NCBI GenBank assembly: GCA_934675585.1
Contig: CAKUQY010000025.1
Coordinates: 1 to 29,046, forward strand
Direction: 5' to 3'
DNA from: an uncultured Opitutales bacterium
GTDB taxonomy: Bacteria > Verrucomicrobiota > Verrucomicrobiia > Opitutales > UBA953
DNA: 29,046 nucleotides
This document shows, in pieces, positions 5,061 to 13,418 of the stretch. The first letter of the stretch is position 1. Each line of letters opens with the position of its first letter. Made by a program: the position numbers and the translations under genes. Under the pieces are notes generated by a model. It was not told the DNA's origin. It saw nothing but the letters and a program-made list of their open reading frames with translations, and did no database searches.

Positions 5061-7988
5061 TTATTTTGTCTTGCGACGACGGCGCGCACCAACTAATGCC
5101 AACGCGCCTAATCCCGCGAGCAAACCAAACATCGACGGCTCGGGAACGCTGAGAGTAATTACGCCGTTAGTATAACTCGTAATAGTCCAGCCATCCCAGC
5201 CTGTGTCAAGCGTAAAATTGTCTTTTGTAAACGAACTTGAGATTGAAGCGTCTGCAATCTTAAAAGTCATTTCCGTTACAGTTGTCAATGAATCAAGTTC
5301 ACCCTTTGACAATTTAATCGTTGTGCCATTTGCGATTGAGCCTTCGCCTGTAATTGCAGATGTCGTCTTGTAAGTGTCATTCAAAACAATTTCAATCGCG
5401 GTTTGATTTAACGTAACTCCGCTCGCCACACTCAGCTGACCGCCAGCGATTTTAACCGCTCCCGTGCCGAGTGCACTTGCATTGCCCGCCACAAGCGTTC
5501 CCGCAGAAACGGTTGTGCCACCAGTGTAGGTATTTCCCGCCGCATTAATTGTGAGCGTTCCCGCGCCAATTTTTTCAAGGGAACCTGTCCCAGAAATAGC
5601 GACCTGACTTCCATATTTATTGATAATAATATCGCCAGCACCGCCAATTTTTAACGCGCCACCCAAATCAATCGTGCTACTATTCCCATTACCGTTAAGT
5701 GTCAAGGTTTGACCAGCTTGCTCCATCACAAACGTTCCGCCATTAGAGGAAACAGTGAATCCTTGACCAGAGTCAGAAGTCGTTCCCGTGATTGAGATTT
5801 TACCGCCATCAAGTTGGCGATGCACTGCATAGTCGGGTGAACCTCCTAATTGACCATATGAAAAGTCGTTCATTCGCAATTCACCGCCTGTACGCACCCA
5901 AATTTTACTTTGGTTTGAATAATCCTTCAGTAATTTTGCGCCAGAGCCAACTTCTAAAATTGCGCCATTTTTGATATCAACAGTCCCTCTGAAATTATTT
6001 TCTGCATTAGTCAAAACTAATTTCCCTGAGGTCAAAATAAGATTTGCATTTGCATTATTATCCGAAGTAATTTTTGCGCTGTTTGCTTGCGTCATTGTGT
6101 TCGTCGAGCCAATGTCAATTTCCAAACTTGCATTTGATTTAACATCAATTGTCCCCGTGCCAAGCGAGGTGACAGATCCTGCAATAATTTTACCCGCGTT
6201 GATCGTTCCGCCAGTTGTCCAATACTGATTGTCGCCCGTCAATTTAAGCGTTCCCGCGCCTGTTTTATTCAATGTTGCGGAAAAAGTTTCTGTTGGGTTC
6301 GCGACCGCGCTACTACGAGAAAGCAAGGCACCCGAAACGAGCAAATCGATACCATTTGCAACTCTGTCGTTATGTGCAACATTGAACGTCCCATTGTTGC
6401 GGAGCCCAATTGCAGCCGAAATTTCTGCCGTTGTTGTTGAAGAGAGCGTTGTGATGCCTTTATTTGCATTAAAAAGGTCAAATTTCGAATAGCCGCCAGA
6501 ACTTGCGTCGACGCCTTTAATTTTACCGCCTTGCAAAGTAATACCACCGTTTAATGTTTGGTTATTGCCATCGCGTGCACCAGCATCAAAACTTTTGGCG
6601 ATTGAGAGTTCTCCATTTTCTTTAATAACAATTTCATTGATACAATTTGCGCCATAACCTGTGGCATCACCGCCTGTCAAATTGACCTTCCCTCCATTTT
6701 CAATTGTCAACTTCCCTTGTAGAAAACTTGAGGAACCGTTCCCATTTTTACCAAGATTAAGCACCCCGGTTCCAGAAACAGTCGTTCCTCCTGTTGTTTT
6801 AACAGAACCTCCCGAAAACGTAACATTACCATCGGTAATTGCGATCGTTCCCGCAGTCAAAGTTCCAGAAATTGTTACAGCAACATCTCCAGCGGTATTA
6901 AAGAAAATATTGTCTCCAGCAACAAATGCCGTTCCTTCGCCAGACGTACTATCCTTGCCAAAAATGGCAGTGGAAGATGTATCCCACGTTCCCGAAGCTC
7001 CGCCTTTCCAGTAAAGATTATACGCTTCGCCAGAAAAAGTTACCGAACCTTCCGAATAAGAAACCTCGGTACGTCCAGAAAGCGCGTTCCCGTTCCAAGT
7101 AAAATTAGCGGCACTCAGATTTTGAACGGTTGTGCCATCAACTTGAAAGAGGTTAAAATTTTTGCCAGCAATTGCCCCTTCTCCAGTAAGTGCAATTTTT
7201 GCGTCTGCAAAATCAACCTTTCCAGATCCAGATAGTTTTAAATTTGTTCCCGTGAGCCCTAAAAGTTGCCCCGAAAGCGTAATTGTGCCACCATTTTCCG
7301 TCGCGCTTGAAGAATTTCCGTCGTCCGCCATTTTATAAACGGTTGTGTCAATCGTTGTTGTATTTTCCGTAAACGTCAAATTGCTGGAAATACTACAAGT
7401 CGCGCTTGCGTCCGAACCGAGAATACCGAGCGTGCCACCTTTGAGATTGATTGTTGCCGCACCTGTATTTCCGCCCAAACCGAGATTAATGCGTCCTCCG
7501 TTTTCCAAATTAACAACCATTCGCGTCGCATCGCGCGAAGCAAAAGAAAGACCATTTACAAAATTAACAATACCACCGTTTTGAACAGTTAACGTTCCCG
7601 AACCATCACGACTCGACAAGCCTGATGAAACATTAAGCACGCCCGCAACATTTACCGCCCCCGCATTCGGATAGTTTGCAAGCATAAATGAAGCATTGCT
7701 ATCAATACTTGTTCCTGTCCCCGTAGAAGTCAAAGTCGCGCCGCTTGCGATATTAAGCGTTGTCGGACCGTTAGCATTCCCATAAGTCCCTTTAAAAGAA
7801 CCCGTTGTAATTACGCCCGAATTAATATTCAAAGTGCCATTAGTAAGATAAATATTATCATACTGTTTAGTTTCTGTAAGATTACTCGAAGAACCGTTTA
7901 TTTGCAAATCTGAACCTTCTGCGAACGCGGTTGAAGTCATCGCGGCTGCGGCGACGAGTGAGGTGATGAATAATTTTGAATTTTTCAT
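5061..7988 (-). CDS. PEP-CTERM surface protein with autotransporter-type beta repeats
   Basis: A 975-residue exported protein. A signal peptide (MKNSKLFITSLVAAAAMTS..., cleavage near AFA-EG, residue 23) precedes a long Gly/Thr/Ser/Asn-rich region predicted as right-handed beta-helix. It includes autotransporter-associated strand repeats such as KIGAGTLTINAAGNTYTGGT (about 815-850). The last 28 residues form the PEP-CTERM tail: VPEPSMFGLLAG, a hydrophobic helix, then ARRRRKTK. In known systems an exosortase cleaves at PEP and the protein is processed to the surface or exopolysaccharide; no exosortase gene is in the window. Adhesin or matrix roles are inference. Cys are rare. The tail and leader are nearly identical at DNA level to those of the gene at 25664-28510, while the middle is not. 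Flanked by repeats on both sides, it appears to be a single-gene transcript. Confidence 0.93.
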   Translation of the reverse strand: MKNSKLFITSLVAAAAMTSTAFAEGSDLQINGSSSNLTETKQYDNIYLTNGTLNINSGVITTGSFKGTYGNANGPTTLNIASGATLTSTGTGTSIDSNASFMLANYPNAGAVNVAGVLNVSSGLSSRDGSGTLTVQNGGIVNFVNGLSFASRDATRMVVNLENGGRINLGLGGNTGAATINLKGGTLGILGSDASATCSISSNLTFTENTTTIDTTVYKMADDGNSSSATENGGTITLSGQLLGLTGTNLKLSGSGKVDFADAKIALTGEGAIAGKNFNLFQVDGTTVQNLSAANFTWNGNALSGRTEVSYSEGSVTFSGEAYNLYWKGGASGTWDTSSTAIFGKDSTSGEGTAFVAGDNIFFNTAGDVAVTISGTLTAGTIAITDGNVTFSGGSVKTTGGTTVSGTGVLNLGKNGNGSSSFLQGKLTIENGGKVNLTGGDATGYGANCINEIVIKENGELSIAKSFDAGARDGNNQTLNGGITLQGGKIKGVDASSGGYSKFDLFNANKGITTLSSTTTAEISAAIGLRNNGTFNVAHNDRVANGIDLLVSGALLSRSSAVANPTETFSATLNKTGAGTLKLTGDNQYWTTGGTINAGKIIAGSVTSLGTGTIDVKSNASLEIDIGSTNTMTQANSAKITSDNNANANLILTSGKLVLTNAENNFRGTVDIKNGAILEVGSGAKLLKDYSNQSKIWVRTGGELRMNDFSYGQLGGSPDYAVHRQLDGGKISITGTTSDSGQGFTVSSNGGTFVMEQAGQTLTLNGNGNSSTIDLGGALKIGGAGDIIINKYGSQVAISGTGSLEKIGAGTLTINAAGNTYTGGTTVSAGTLVAGNASALGTGAVKIAGGQLSVASGVTLNQTAIEIVLNDTYKTTSAITGEGSIANGTTIKLSKGELDSLTTVTEMTFKIADASISSSFTKDNFTLDTGWDGWTITSYTNGVITLSVPEPSMFGLLAGLGALALVGARRRRKTK

Positions 7989-8083
7989 GATGTTTTTATT
8001 TGTTAATTAAAATAGGGTTAAAAGTTTTTTAAGATTGAGTTAGTGTTTTTAGAAAATTCTAAAACTCAAAAAAAAAAAAACGC
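7989..8083 (-). promoter_or_regulatory. Conserved leader/promoter region of PEP-CTERM gene 1 with T13 tract
   Basis: It matches 28511-28605 upstream of the paralog. Shared elements in transcription order are TTGCG, a run of T (13 here, complement of 8068-8080; 12 in the paralog), GAGTTTTA, an AT-rich inverted repeat (TTTTAGAA-TT-TTCTAAAA here), and AACAAATAAAAACATCATG at the start codon. No -35/-10 pair can be assigned with confidence. Confidence 0.5.
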
Positions 8084-8099
8084 AAGCAAAAAAATAAAA

Positions 8100-8160
8100 A
8101 ATCTTCAAAATCCTAAAATCTGTGGATAAAAACTTCCCATTCCCGCCATTCCCGCGTTCC
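8100..8160 (+). repeat. Module H copy 1
   Basis: ATCCTAAAATCTGTGGATAA followed by a TTCCCATTCCCGCCA-type segment. The same unit occurs at 24910-24968, where it leads into the direct repeat beside gltB. Confidence 0.7.
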
Positions 8161-8172
8161 CGCGAATTTTTT

Positions 8173-8342
8173 TTAGTTCACTCCCTTCGGGACTGATTAT
8201 TTTTTGTTCAACCTCCACACGCTCGCGTTTGCTCGCTTTTGTGGGGTTAGCCATCGCAAGCGATTTTAGTGCCTTCGGCACAACTCAAAAAATCCTATTG
8301 ATTCCTACTAAACCTACGGTTTTTCATTCCCGCGTTCCCGCG
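8173..8342 (-). repeat. Module A copy 2 (inverted, internally deleted)
   Basis: Reverse complement of 4093-4313 but lacking the central segment with TCGTCATTGTCGCG. The TAGCCATCGCAAGCGATTTT / GTGCCTTCGGCAC hairpins and the ACCTACGGTTTTTCATTCCC end are retained. Confidence 0.82.
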
Positions 8343-8347
8343 CCTTG

Positions 8348-8640
8348 TGGCGAAGTTGGAAATGGTTCCATCTCGCGTTGCTCGGTACCGCCCCCTTGAA
8401 ATTCGTAAATTTCGTTTAATTCGGTAATAAAAATAAAATCCTGCTCCCGTGTTCTGTCGCGCTTTCAGCGCTTGGAGTTTGCGAGAAAAAATAACAAAAA
8501 TGGAGCGGCAAGATGCCGCCCCTCCCAAAAAAACCTTTTCGCCGTAGGCGCTTTCATCGCGGGAACGCGCTTTTCGCGAAGCGCTCTTGAAATTTTCTTC
8601 GCGTAAATTGGCGTTTATTCATAGTTGAAAAAAAATCCCA
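8348..8640 (+). repeat. Composite block of modules B, C and G (copy 1)
   Basis: About 290 bp: module B (8348-8450), module C with the GGAGCGGCA hairpin (8450-8530), then module G (8531-8640) with CTTTTCGCGAAGCGCTC and TTCGCGTAAATT. The same three modules in the same order and orientation occur at 25075-25372. This is the longest repeated block apart from the PEP-CTERM gene ends. Confidence 0.85.
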
Positions 8641-8650
8641 ACTTTTCACG

Positions 8651-8685
8651 CCGTTCCCGCGAAGTTTTTGTTTTCGCGGGAACGG
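8651..8685 (-). terminator. 13-bp octamer hairpin immediately after map
   Basis: Arms CCGTTCCCGCGAA (8651-8663) and TTCGCGGGAACGG (8673-8685) pair perfectly with a 9-nt loop. It begins 4 nt past the map stop codon. On the minus strand it is preceded by AAAAA, but no T run follows directly; the T run is on the plus side (8686-8691). It is probably a terminator or 3' stabiliser for the long minus-strand operon. Confidence 0.65.
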
Positions 8686-8689
8686 TTTT

Positions 8690-9451
8690 TTAAAGTTTTG
8701 TTAAGATTTCGGGATCGTCGTCGGTGACGAGAATGGTGTGTTCCCAATGTGCGGCGGGTTTTCCGTCGGCGGTATGAACGGTCCAACCGTCTGCCGCGTG
8801 GCGGATTTTATGGGTTCCCATACAAATCATTGGTTCGATGGCGAGAGTAACTCCTGCTTTTAATTTTTCGCCTTTGTGCGGTTTACCGTAGTTGGGAATT
8901 TGCGGCTCGTCGTGCATTGTTCTGCCAACGCCGTGTCCTGTATATTCACGAACAATTCCGTAACCGAATGGTTTAATGTAGCTTTCGATCGCGTGTGAAA
9001 TATCGCTAACGCGGTTGCCAACGCGAGCGGCATCAATGCCAGCATAGAGGGCCTGTCGGGTAACTTCACTCAATTTACGCACATCTTCGGGAACGGGCTC
9101 GATTAAGATTGTGCGCGTGTTATCGCCGACCATGCCTTTGTAGGTTGTAACCACATCGAGCGAAACGATATCACCGGGCTTGATGGTCGTTTTCATATCG
9201 CCAATGCCGTGAATAACAACATCGTTGACGGAAACGCAAATCCATCCCGGGAACGCGCTATCGCCGTTAAAATAGCCGTGTGCAGGGCTTTCGCAGCCGA
9301 GATCTTGCATTGCTTTTTTGGCAATCATGTCGATGTCGTAAGTTGTCATACCGACTTCGACAGCGTTGGCGGTGCGGTCGAGCACTGTTGCTGCCACTTT
9401 GCATGCTTCGCGCATGCGTGCAAGTTCTTCACTATTGAGAGGTTTTAACAT
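8690..9451 (-). CDS. map: Type I methionine aminopeptidase
   Basis: A 253-residue enzyme removing the initiator Met from nascent proteins. The pita-bread fold has all five metal ligands: Asp99 (SLDVV), Asp110 (VGDNTRT), His173 (GHGVGRTMHDEP), Glu206 (AIEPM) and Glu237 (WEHTILV), plus His81. Length matches the bacterial type I form without an N-terminal zinc extension. It lies 27 nt after secY on the same strand. secY-map is a relic of the usual spc ribosomal order, but no ribosomal genes follow here; a 13-bp hairpin and then repeats do. An octamer sits in the intergenic gap just before the start; no Shine-Dalgarno sequence is seen. Confidence 0.97.
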   Translation of the reverse strand: MLKPLNSEELARMREACKVAATVLDRTANAVEVGMTTYDIDMIAKKAMQDLGCESPAHGYFNGDSAFPGWICVSVNDVVIHGIGDMKTTIKPGDIVSLDVVTTYKGMVGDNTRTILIEPVPEDVRKLSEVTRQALYAGIDAARVGNRVSDISHAIESYIKPFGYGIVREYTGHGVGRTMHDEPQIPNYGKPHKGEKLKAGVTLAIEPMICMGTHKIRHAADGWTVHTADGKPAAHWEHTILVTDDDPEILTKL

Positions 9452-9478
9452 AGCGATTTTTCGCGGGAACGCATTTTT

Positions 9479-10999
9479 TTACAAAACGTTAACAACAGCC
9501 GCGACCAGGCCGAGCACAAACACGCCAAGCAGAATATAGCTTGTTTTGCCGAGTCCTTGAGCTGCGTCCACATCGGCAATGCGGCGTGGATTCATCGAAG
9601 GCATTGCAATCCCGCCGATGCGACTTTTCTTTAAGAAGCCGTCGTAATGGCGTTGGAGCAAGAGCGACTCGACTTGGCGCATCGTGTCAAGCACGACACC
9701 GACAACGATCAATCCCGAAGTTCCGCCCACAACGCGAGCAAGACGCGGATAAAGATTAAATTCATAAATAAAGAAATCTGGCAACAACGCGATAACGACC
9801 AAGAAAACGCCGCCTGCAAATGTCAAACGATTCATCACAAATTCGAGATAATTTGCGGTGTGTTGGCCTGGACGCACGCCTGGAATGTAGCCGTTATTTT
9901 TCTTTAAATCGTCAGCCACTTGAATCGGTTTAAACATCACCGAAACCCAGAAATAACTGAACGTGAACACAAATGTTGCCATCAAAAGATAGTAAACATT
10001 ATGTCCAGGAACGATTGCCGCGCCCCAATACTTCAAGAACTCGAGCGCGGGAACGTTACTGCCGAGCCAAGTAAATGGCAACGACAAGAACGACAAAATT
10101 GCTCCCGCGAAGATGACAGGCATCACGCCTGCGTAATTAACTTTCATTGGCAAAAAGTTTGACTGACCGCCGTACATTTTGCGGCCAACCATGCGTTTGG
10201 CGTATTGCACTGGGATTTTGCGCACGGCTTGTGTGATTTCAACCAACGCTGCGCAACCCACAACGAAAAGCACCAACATGCCGAGAAAACTCGCTAAACC
10301 ATATTGCGACGTTTCCGTGCCATCGATAATCGATTCGCCAAAAATGCCTTTGATAAACGGCAAAACAGCATTCGGCAAGTCTGCGACAATACCGAGCACG
10401 ATGAGAATCGAAGCGCCGTTCCCGATACCGCGTTGGGTAATTTGCTCGCCAAGCCAAGTAACAATCAGCGCTCCCGCGGTAAGAATTAAAGTTCCCAAGC
10501 AAATAAACAAAGTTTTATCGCAAACCAAAATATTGCCTGTAAAATTTTGCAGCCCCAATGCTTGGCCAACCGTTTGTGGATTTGACAACATTTGTGTAAC
10601 CATCAAACCTTGCACAAAGCCAATGGCGATTGTCATGTAGCGCGTGTATTGAGCAATTTTTTGTTGTCCGTTTTCTTCTTGGCGCAAGCGTGCTAATTCA
10701 GGCCAAACCGCACCCAACAATTGCATAATAATCGATGCCGAAATGTAAGGCATAATTCCTAATGCAAAAATTGCGCCTTTCAACATTGCGCCGCCCGTGA
10801 ACGCGTTGTACATACCAACCGCGCCCATAGCTCCCGTGCCTTCGAGAATTTGTTCTACAAATCCCGCAAGCACGGTCGGGTCAATACCTGGCAACGGCAC
10901 ATTAGCGCCGATGCGCGAAATAAAAATAAGTCCAAGCGTAACGATGATGCGATTACGCAATTCTGGAACTTTCCAACTATTAATGAATGCACTGAACAT
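9479..10999 (-). CDS. secY: Protein translocase subunit SecY
   Basis: A 506-residue inner-membrane channel for Sec export. It begins MFSAFINSWKVPELRNRIIV and has the plug-region GANVPLPGID, the ALGIMPYISASIIMQLL helix, the GIGNGASILI loop and the RHYDGFLKK cytoplasmic tail. Most SecY proteins (430-450 residues) end soon after that tail. This one continues about 45 residues, ending in a further hydrophobic stretch (SYILLGVFVLGLVAAVVNVL) that could be an eleventh membrane segment. It also has a longer periplasmic region (around 225-240, GIFGESIIDGTETSQYG). It follows the BY-kinase gene by 20 nt and precedes map by 27 nt, so it is in an envelope/cofactor run instead of the usual ribosomal spc operon. 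Confidence 0.97.
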   Translation of the reverse strand: MFSAFINSWKVPELRNRIIVTLGLIFISRIGANVPLPGIDPTVLAGFVEQILEGTGAMGAVGMYNAFTGGAMLKGAIFALGIMPYISASIIMQLLGAVWPELARLRQEENGQQKIAQYTRYMTIAIGFVQGLMVTQMLSNPQTVGQALGLQNFTGNILVCDKTLFICLGTLILTAGALIVTWLGEQITQRGIGNGASILIVLGIVADLPNAVLPFIKGIFGESIIDGTETSQYGLASFLGMLVLFVVGCAALVEITQAVRKIPVQYAKRMVGRKMYGGQSNFLPMKVNYAGVMPVIFAGAILSFLSLPFTWLGSNVPALEFLKYWGAAIVPGHNVYYLLMATFVFTFSYFWVSVMFKPIQVADDLKKNNGYIPGVRPGQHTANYLEFVMNRLTFAGGVFLVVIALLPDFFIYEFNLYPRLARVVGGTSGLIVVGVVLDTMRQVESLLLQRHYDGFLKKSRIGGIAMPSMNPRRIADVDAAQGLGKTSYILLGVFVLGLVAAVVNVL

Positions 11000-11019
11000 T
11001 TTCTTTTTTTATGAAATAA

Positions 11020-13353
11020 TTATTTTGAGCTTTTTTTGCCGTAGTAATGGCTGTAGCCCTTGTAGCCGCCACCGCTGTAAGTGTAATAATGGGCGGTGCG
11101 CAATTTCATTTGATTGAGCACTGCGCCGAATACGGGAACGCGTGCGTCCAGCAAACGATTAAGATTTGCTTTAACCATCATACGTTGAATGGCGTCAAAT
11201 TTGACGGTAAGAATCATACCATCGCAAAGTGGCAAAACATTCAAAATATCCGAAACCGCCGCGATTGGTGGCGTATCGACAACGATGCGATCATATTTTT
11301 CGCGCAACGCTACAAACATTTCTTTGAAACGTTTTGAATTGATAATTTGAGTTGGATTATTGCAAGCGCTACCGACACACAAAACGTCCATATTTGGCAC
11401 CACTTGGCGCACGATTGCGTCTTCCAATGGCAGATTTTCATTAAACCAAAGATTGATGCCTTTGCCCGCGGTGTCGAGTTCGAGGGTGTTCGCGACGTTG
11501 GGCAAACGCAAGTCAGCGTCGATGAGCAACACGCGTTCATCGTGCATTGCATAAGTTTGCGCCAAATTTTCTGCAACAAATGTTTTACCTTCCGATGGCG
11601 TTGTCGAAGTAATCGCAACCACTTTTGCGCTTGCTGAAAATTCGCCCAATTTCAACGCCGAATACATCGCGATAAATGCTTCTTTGACTTCTTGGAATTC
11701 CGTTCCCGAAACCGCCGTTGCTTTTTCGCGTTTTTTGGCGTTAATTTTTGGAACTGCCGTCAAAAGAGGCAAGCCGAGCGTGGTTTCAACGTCTTTTGCC
11801 GATTTAATTTTATCATCAAAGAACGAGAGCAAAAGCACAATGCCCGAACCAATCACCAAACCACCCACAACGCCAAAAACTGCGTTCAAGAAGAATTTTT
11901 TATTAGATGGGAAATTGGGTGAACTCGCGCTATCGAGAGGTTGCACGATTGAGGTTGAAGTTGTCGTCAATTGCAAACTTTGGTCTTCCAAATTAATACG
12001 CAAACGTTGCAACAATTCAGAATCGTTTGCCAATTGTGCATCGAGCGCTTCAAGTTCGGTACTCGCTTCGCGCAAGCGCGCAATTTGTTCGGCTTTTTCT
12101 TTTGCGCGGCGTTTGGCGCTTTCGAGACGACGTTGTGCCGCCGTGTAATTATTATTAAATTCTTCAACCGCTTTATCAACCGCCTTGCCTAATTCTTTGT
12201 CCGACGATGCCAATTCTTGCTTGGCTTGAAGCAATTGTGGGTGATTGTCGCCATATCTAACACTCATCGAGCTCACACTCGTGCGCAATTCTGTCGTGCG
12301 CGAAATCAATTGCGCGACCAACGCATTTTGCGAAATGTAAGAATTGTAATAAAGCGGCGTTTTTTCAGCTTTCATTTTTTCAAGCTCAACGCGTGCCGCC
12401 GTCATATCATCGAGTTTTTTTTGCTCTTCATCGCGCGCGCTATTGGCTGCGACAAGCTCGTTCCCGACCGTGCCCATGTCAATGTTGAGCAAGTCGTTGC
12501 GCTTGATAATATCAATGCGTTGATGGCGTTCGTTGTTAATTTGCTTTTCAAGGTGAGCAATTTTAATGCGCGTGCTTTCAATAATCGGCGCCACTCGACT
12601 TTGACGAATTTCCATATTGTATTTGCAAATTTCGTCAATAAAATAGTCCGCCATTTTTTTCGCGACTTCTTTGGTGCGGTGTGTGTAGCCAATCGTAACA
12701 ATCATCGTGCCCTTGTCTGGTTTTACCAAACTGTGAGCTGCGATCACTTCTGTTGGCGTCATCGGACCCGAAAACACGTTACCGTCGCGATAAGGATCGA
12801 CGACTTCTGAAAGCTCTTCTTGCGTCAAACGATTTTGCACGCGCTCGATAATTTTGGTGGACATCATGATTTCAACCTGCGTCATCAAGTCGTCCGAGCT
12901 CATAACCATCGAGTCTGACGAACGTGTCGTTCCCGTGGACAAATTGATTGCTTGGCGCAACAATTGCACGCGACCTGCCGCCGTGTATTCAGGGACGACA
13001 TTGTAAGTGTAAACCAACGCAGCCGTAACCACGATAAATACTGCCAAAATCAAATACCAGATGCGTTCCCGAAAAATCGTAACATAATCTGCAAGTGTGC
13101 GATTTTGAAACGCGTCTGCAATCGCCGAAACGCTGTCGGCCATCGCGTTCCCGTAGCCACTCGTGTAGCCGTAGCCGCGATTATTGCCATAATTATTGTA
13201 GCCATAACCATTGTAGCCATAACCATAGCCGTAGCCAGATGCGTTCCCGCCTGTAGGTTGATTCGTTTCTGCGTCCACGCCATTTTGTTCAGCGGCAACG
13301 TTTTCCGGCGTCCCGGTTTTTTTATTTTCAAAAGTATTGTTTTCTTCGCTCAT
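11020..13353 (-). CDS. Wzz-BY-kinase polysaccharide co-polymerase (tyrosine autokinase)
   Basis: A 777-residue fusion controlling export and chain length of surface polysaccharide. Order: a disordered N-terminus with a Gly-Tyr-Asn tract (residues 40-68, ten Tyr); membrane segment 1 (~98-118); a Wzz domain with VPEYTAAGRVQLL; a long coiled coil (~250-460); the proline-containing SPNFPSNKKFF before membrane segment 2 (~487-511); and a cytoplasmic kinase with Walker A TSTTPSEGKT (582-591), Walker A' VLLIDADLRLP (608-618) and Walker B RIVVDTPP (689-696). The C-terminal tail has seven Tyr (756-771), the usual autophosphorylation cluster. The Tyr-rich N-terminus is not a usual family feature. It is preceded by a 13-bp hairpin separating it from coaC and followed 20 nt later by secY. 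No glycosyltransferase or Wza-like gene is adjacent. Confidence 0.93.
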   Translation of the reverse strand: MSEENNTFENKKTGTPENVAAEQNGVDAETNQPTGGNASGYGYGYGYNGYGYNNYGNNRGYGYTSGYGNAMADSVSAIADAFQNRTLADYVTIFRERIWYLILAVFIVVTAALVYTYNVVPEYTAAGRVQLLRQAINLSTGTTRSSDSMVMSSDDLMTQVEIMMSTKIIERVQNRLTQEELSEVVDPYRDGNVFSGPMTPTEVIAAHSLVKPDKGTMIVTIGYTHRTKEVAKKMADYFIDEICKYNMEIRQSRVAPIIESTRIKIAHLEKQINNERHQRIDIIKRNDLLNIDMGTVGNELVAANSARDEEQKKLDDMTAARVELEKMKAEKTPLYYNSYISQNALVAQLISRTTELRTSVSSMSVRYGDNHPQLLQAKQELASSDKELGKAVDKAVEEFNNNYTAAQRRLESAKRRAKEKAEQIARLREASTELEALDAQLANDSELLQRLRINLEDQSLQLTTTSTSIVQPLDSASSPNFPSNKKFFLNAVFGVVGGLVIGSGIVLLLSFFDDKIKSAKDVETTLGLPLLTAVPKINAKKREKATAVSGTEFQEVKEAFIAMYSALKLGEFSASAKVVAITSTTPSEGKTFVAENLAQTYAMHDERVLLIDADLRLPNVANTLELDTAGKGINLWFNENLPLEDAIVRQVVPNMDVLCVGSACNNPTQIINSKRFKEMFVALREKYDRIVVDTPPIAAVSDILNVLPLCDGMILTVKFDAIQRMMVKANLNRLLDARVPVFGAVLNQMKLRTAHYYTYSGGGYKGYSHYYGKKSSK

Positions 13354-13385
13354 AATATTTGGATAATTCTAACAAAAACAACGCG

Positions 13386-13418
13386 GTCGCGCGAGAAAAA
13401 TTATATTTCTCGCGCGAC
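13386..13418 (-). terminator. Perfect 13-bp hairpin between coaC and the BY-kinase gene
   Basis: Arms 13386-13398 and 13406-13418 pair without mismatch (GTCGCGCGAGAAA / TTTCTCGCGCGAC). On the minus strand the 7-nt loop reads TATAATT, and 4 nt after the stem comes TTGTTTTTGTT. The hairpin touches the coaC stop codon. It may be a terminator or attenuator; alternatively the arms could be operator half-sites around a TATAAT -10. No good -35 lies 16-18 nt upstream. Confidence 0.6.

Noticed and set aside
5971..6492. Plus-strand frames opposite PEP-CTERM gene 1 (and similar ones opposite gene 2)
   Set aside because: Complement of Gly/Thr/Asn-rich coding sequence gives hydrophobic Val/Pro-rich shadow peptides.
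8295..8528. ORFs beginning GGAASCRSIFVIFSRKLQ, seen at several places
   Set aside because: They are translations of module C hairpin repeats; lengths vary and they have no independent coding signal.
11020..13353. Exosortase/EPS locus to serve the PEP-CTERM proteins
   Set aside because: Only the Wzz-kinase is present; no membrane protein with exosortase Cys/Arg/His motifs was seen.
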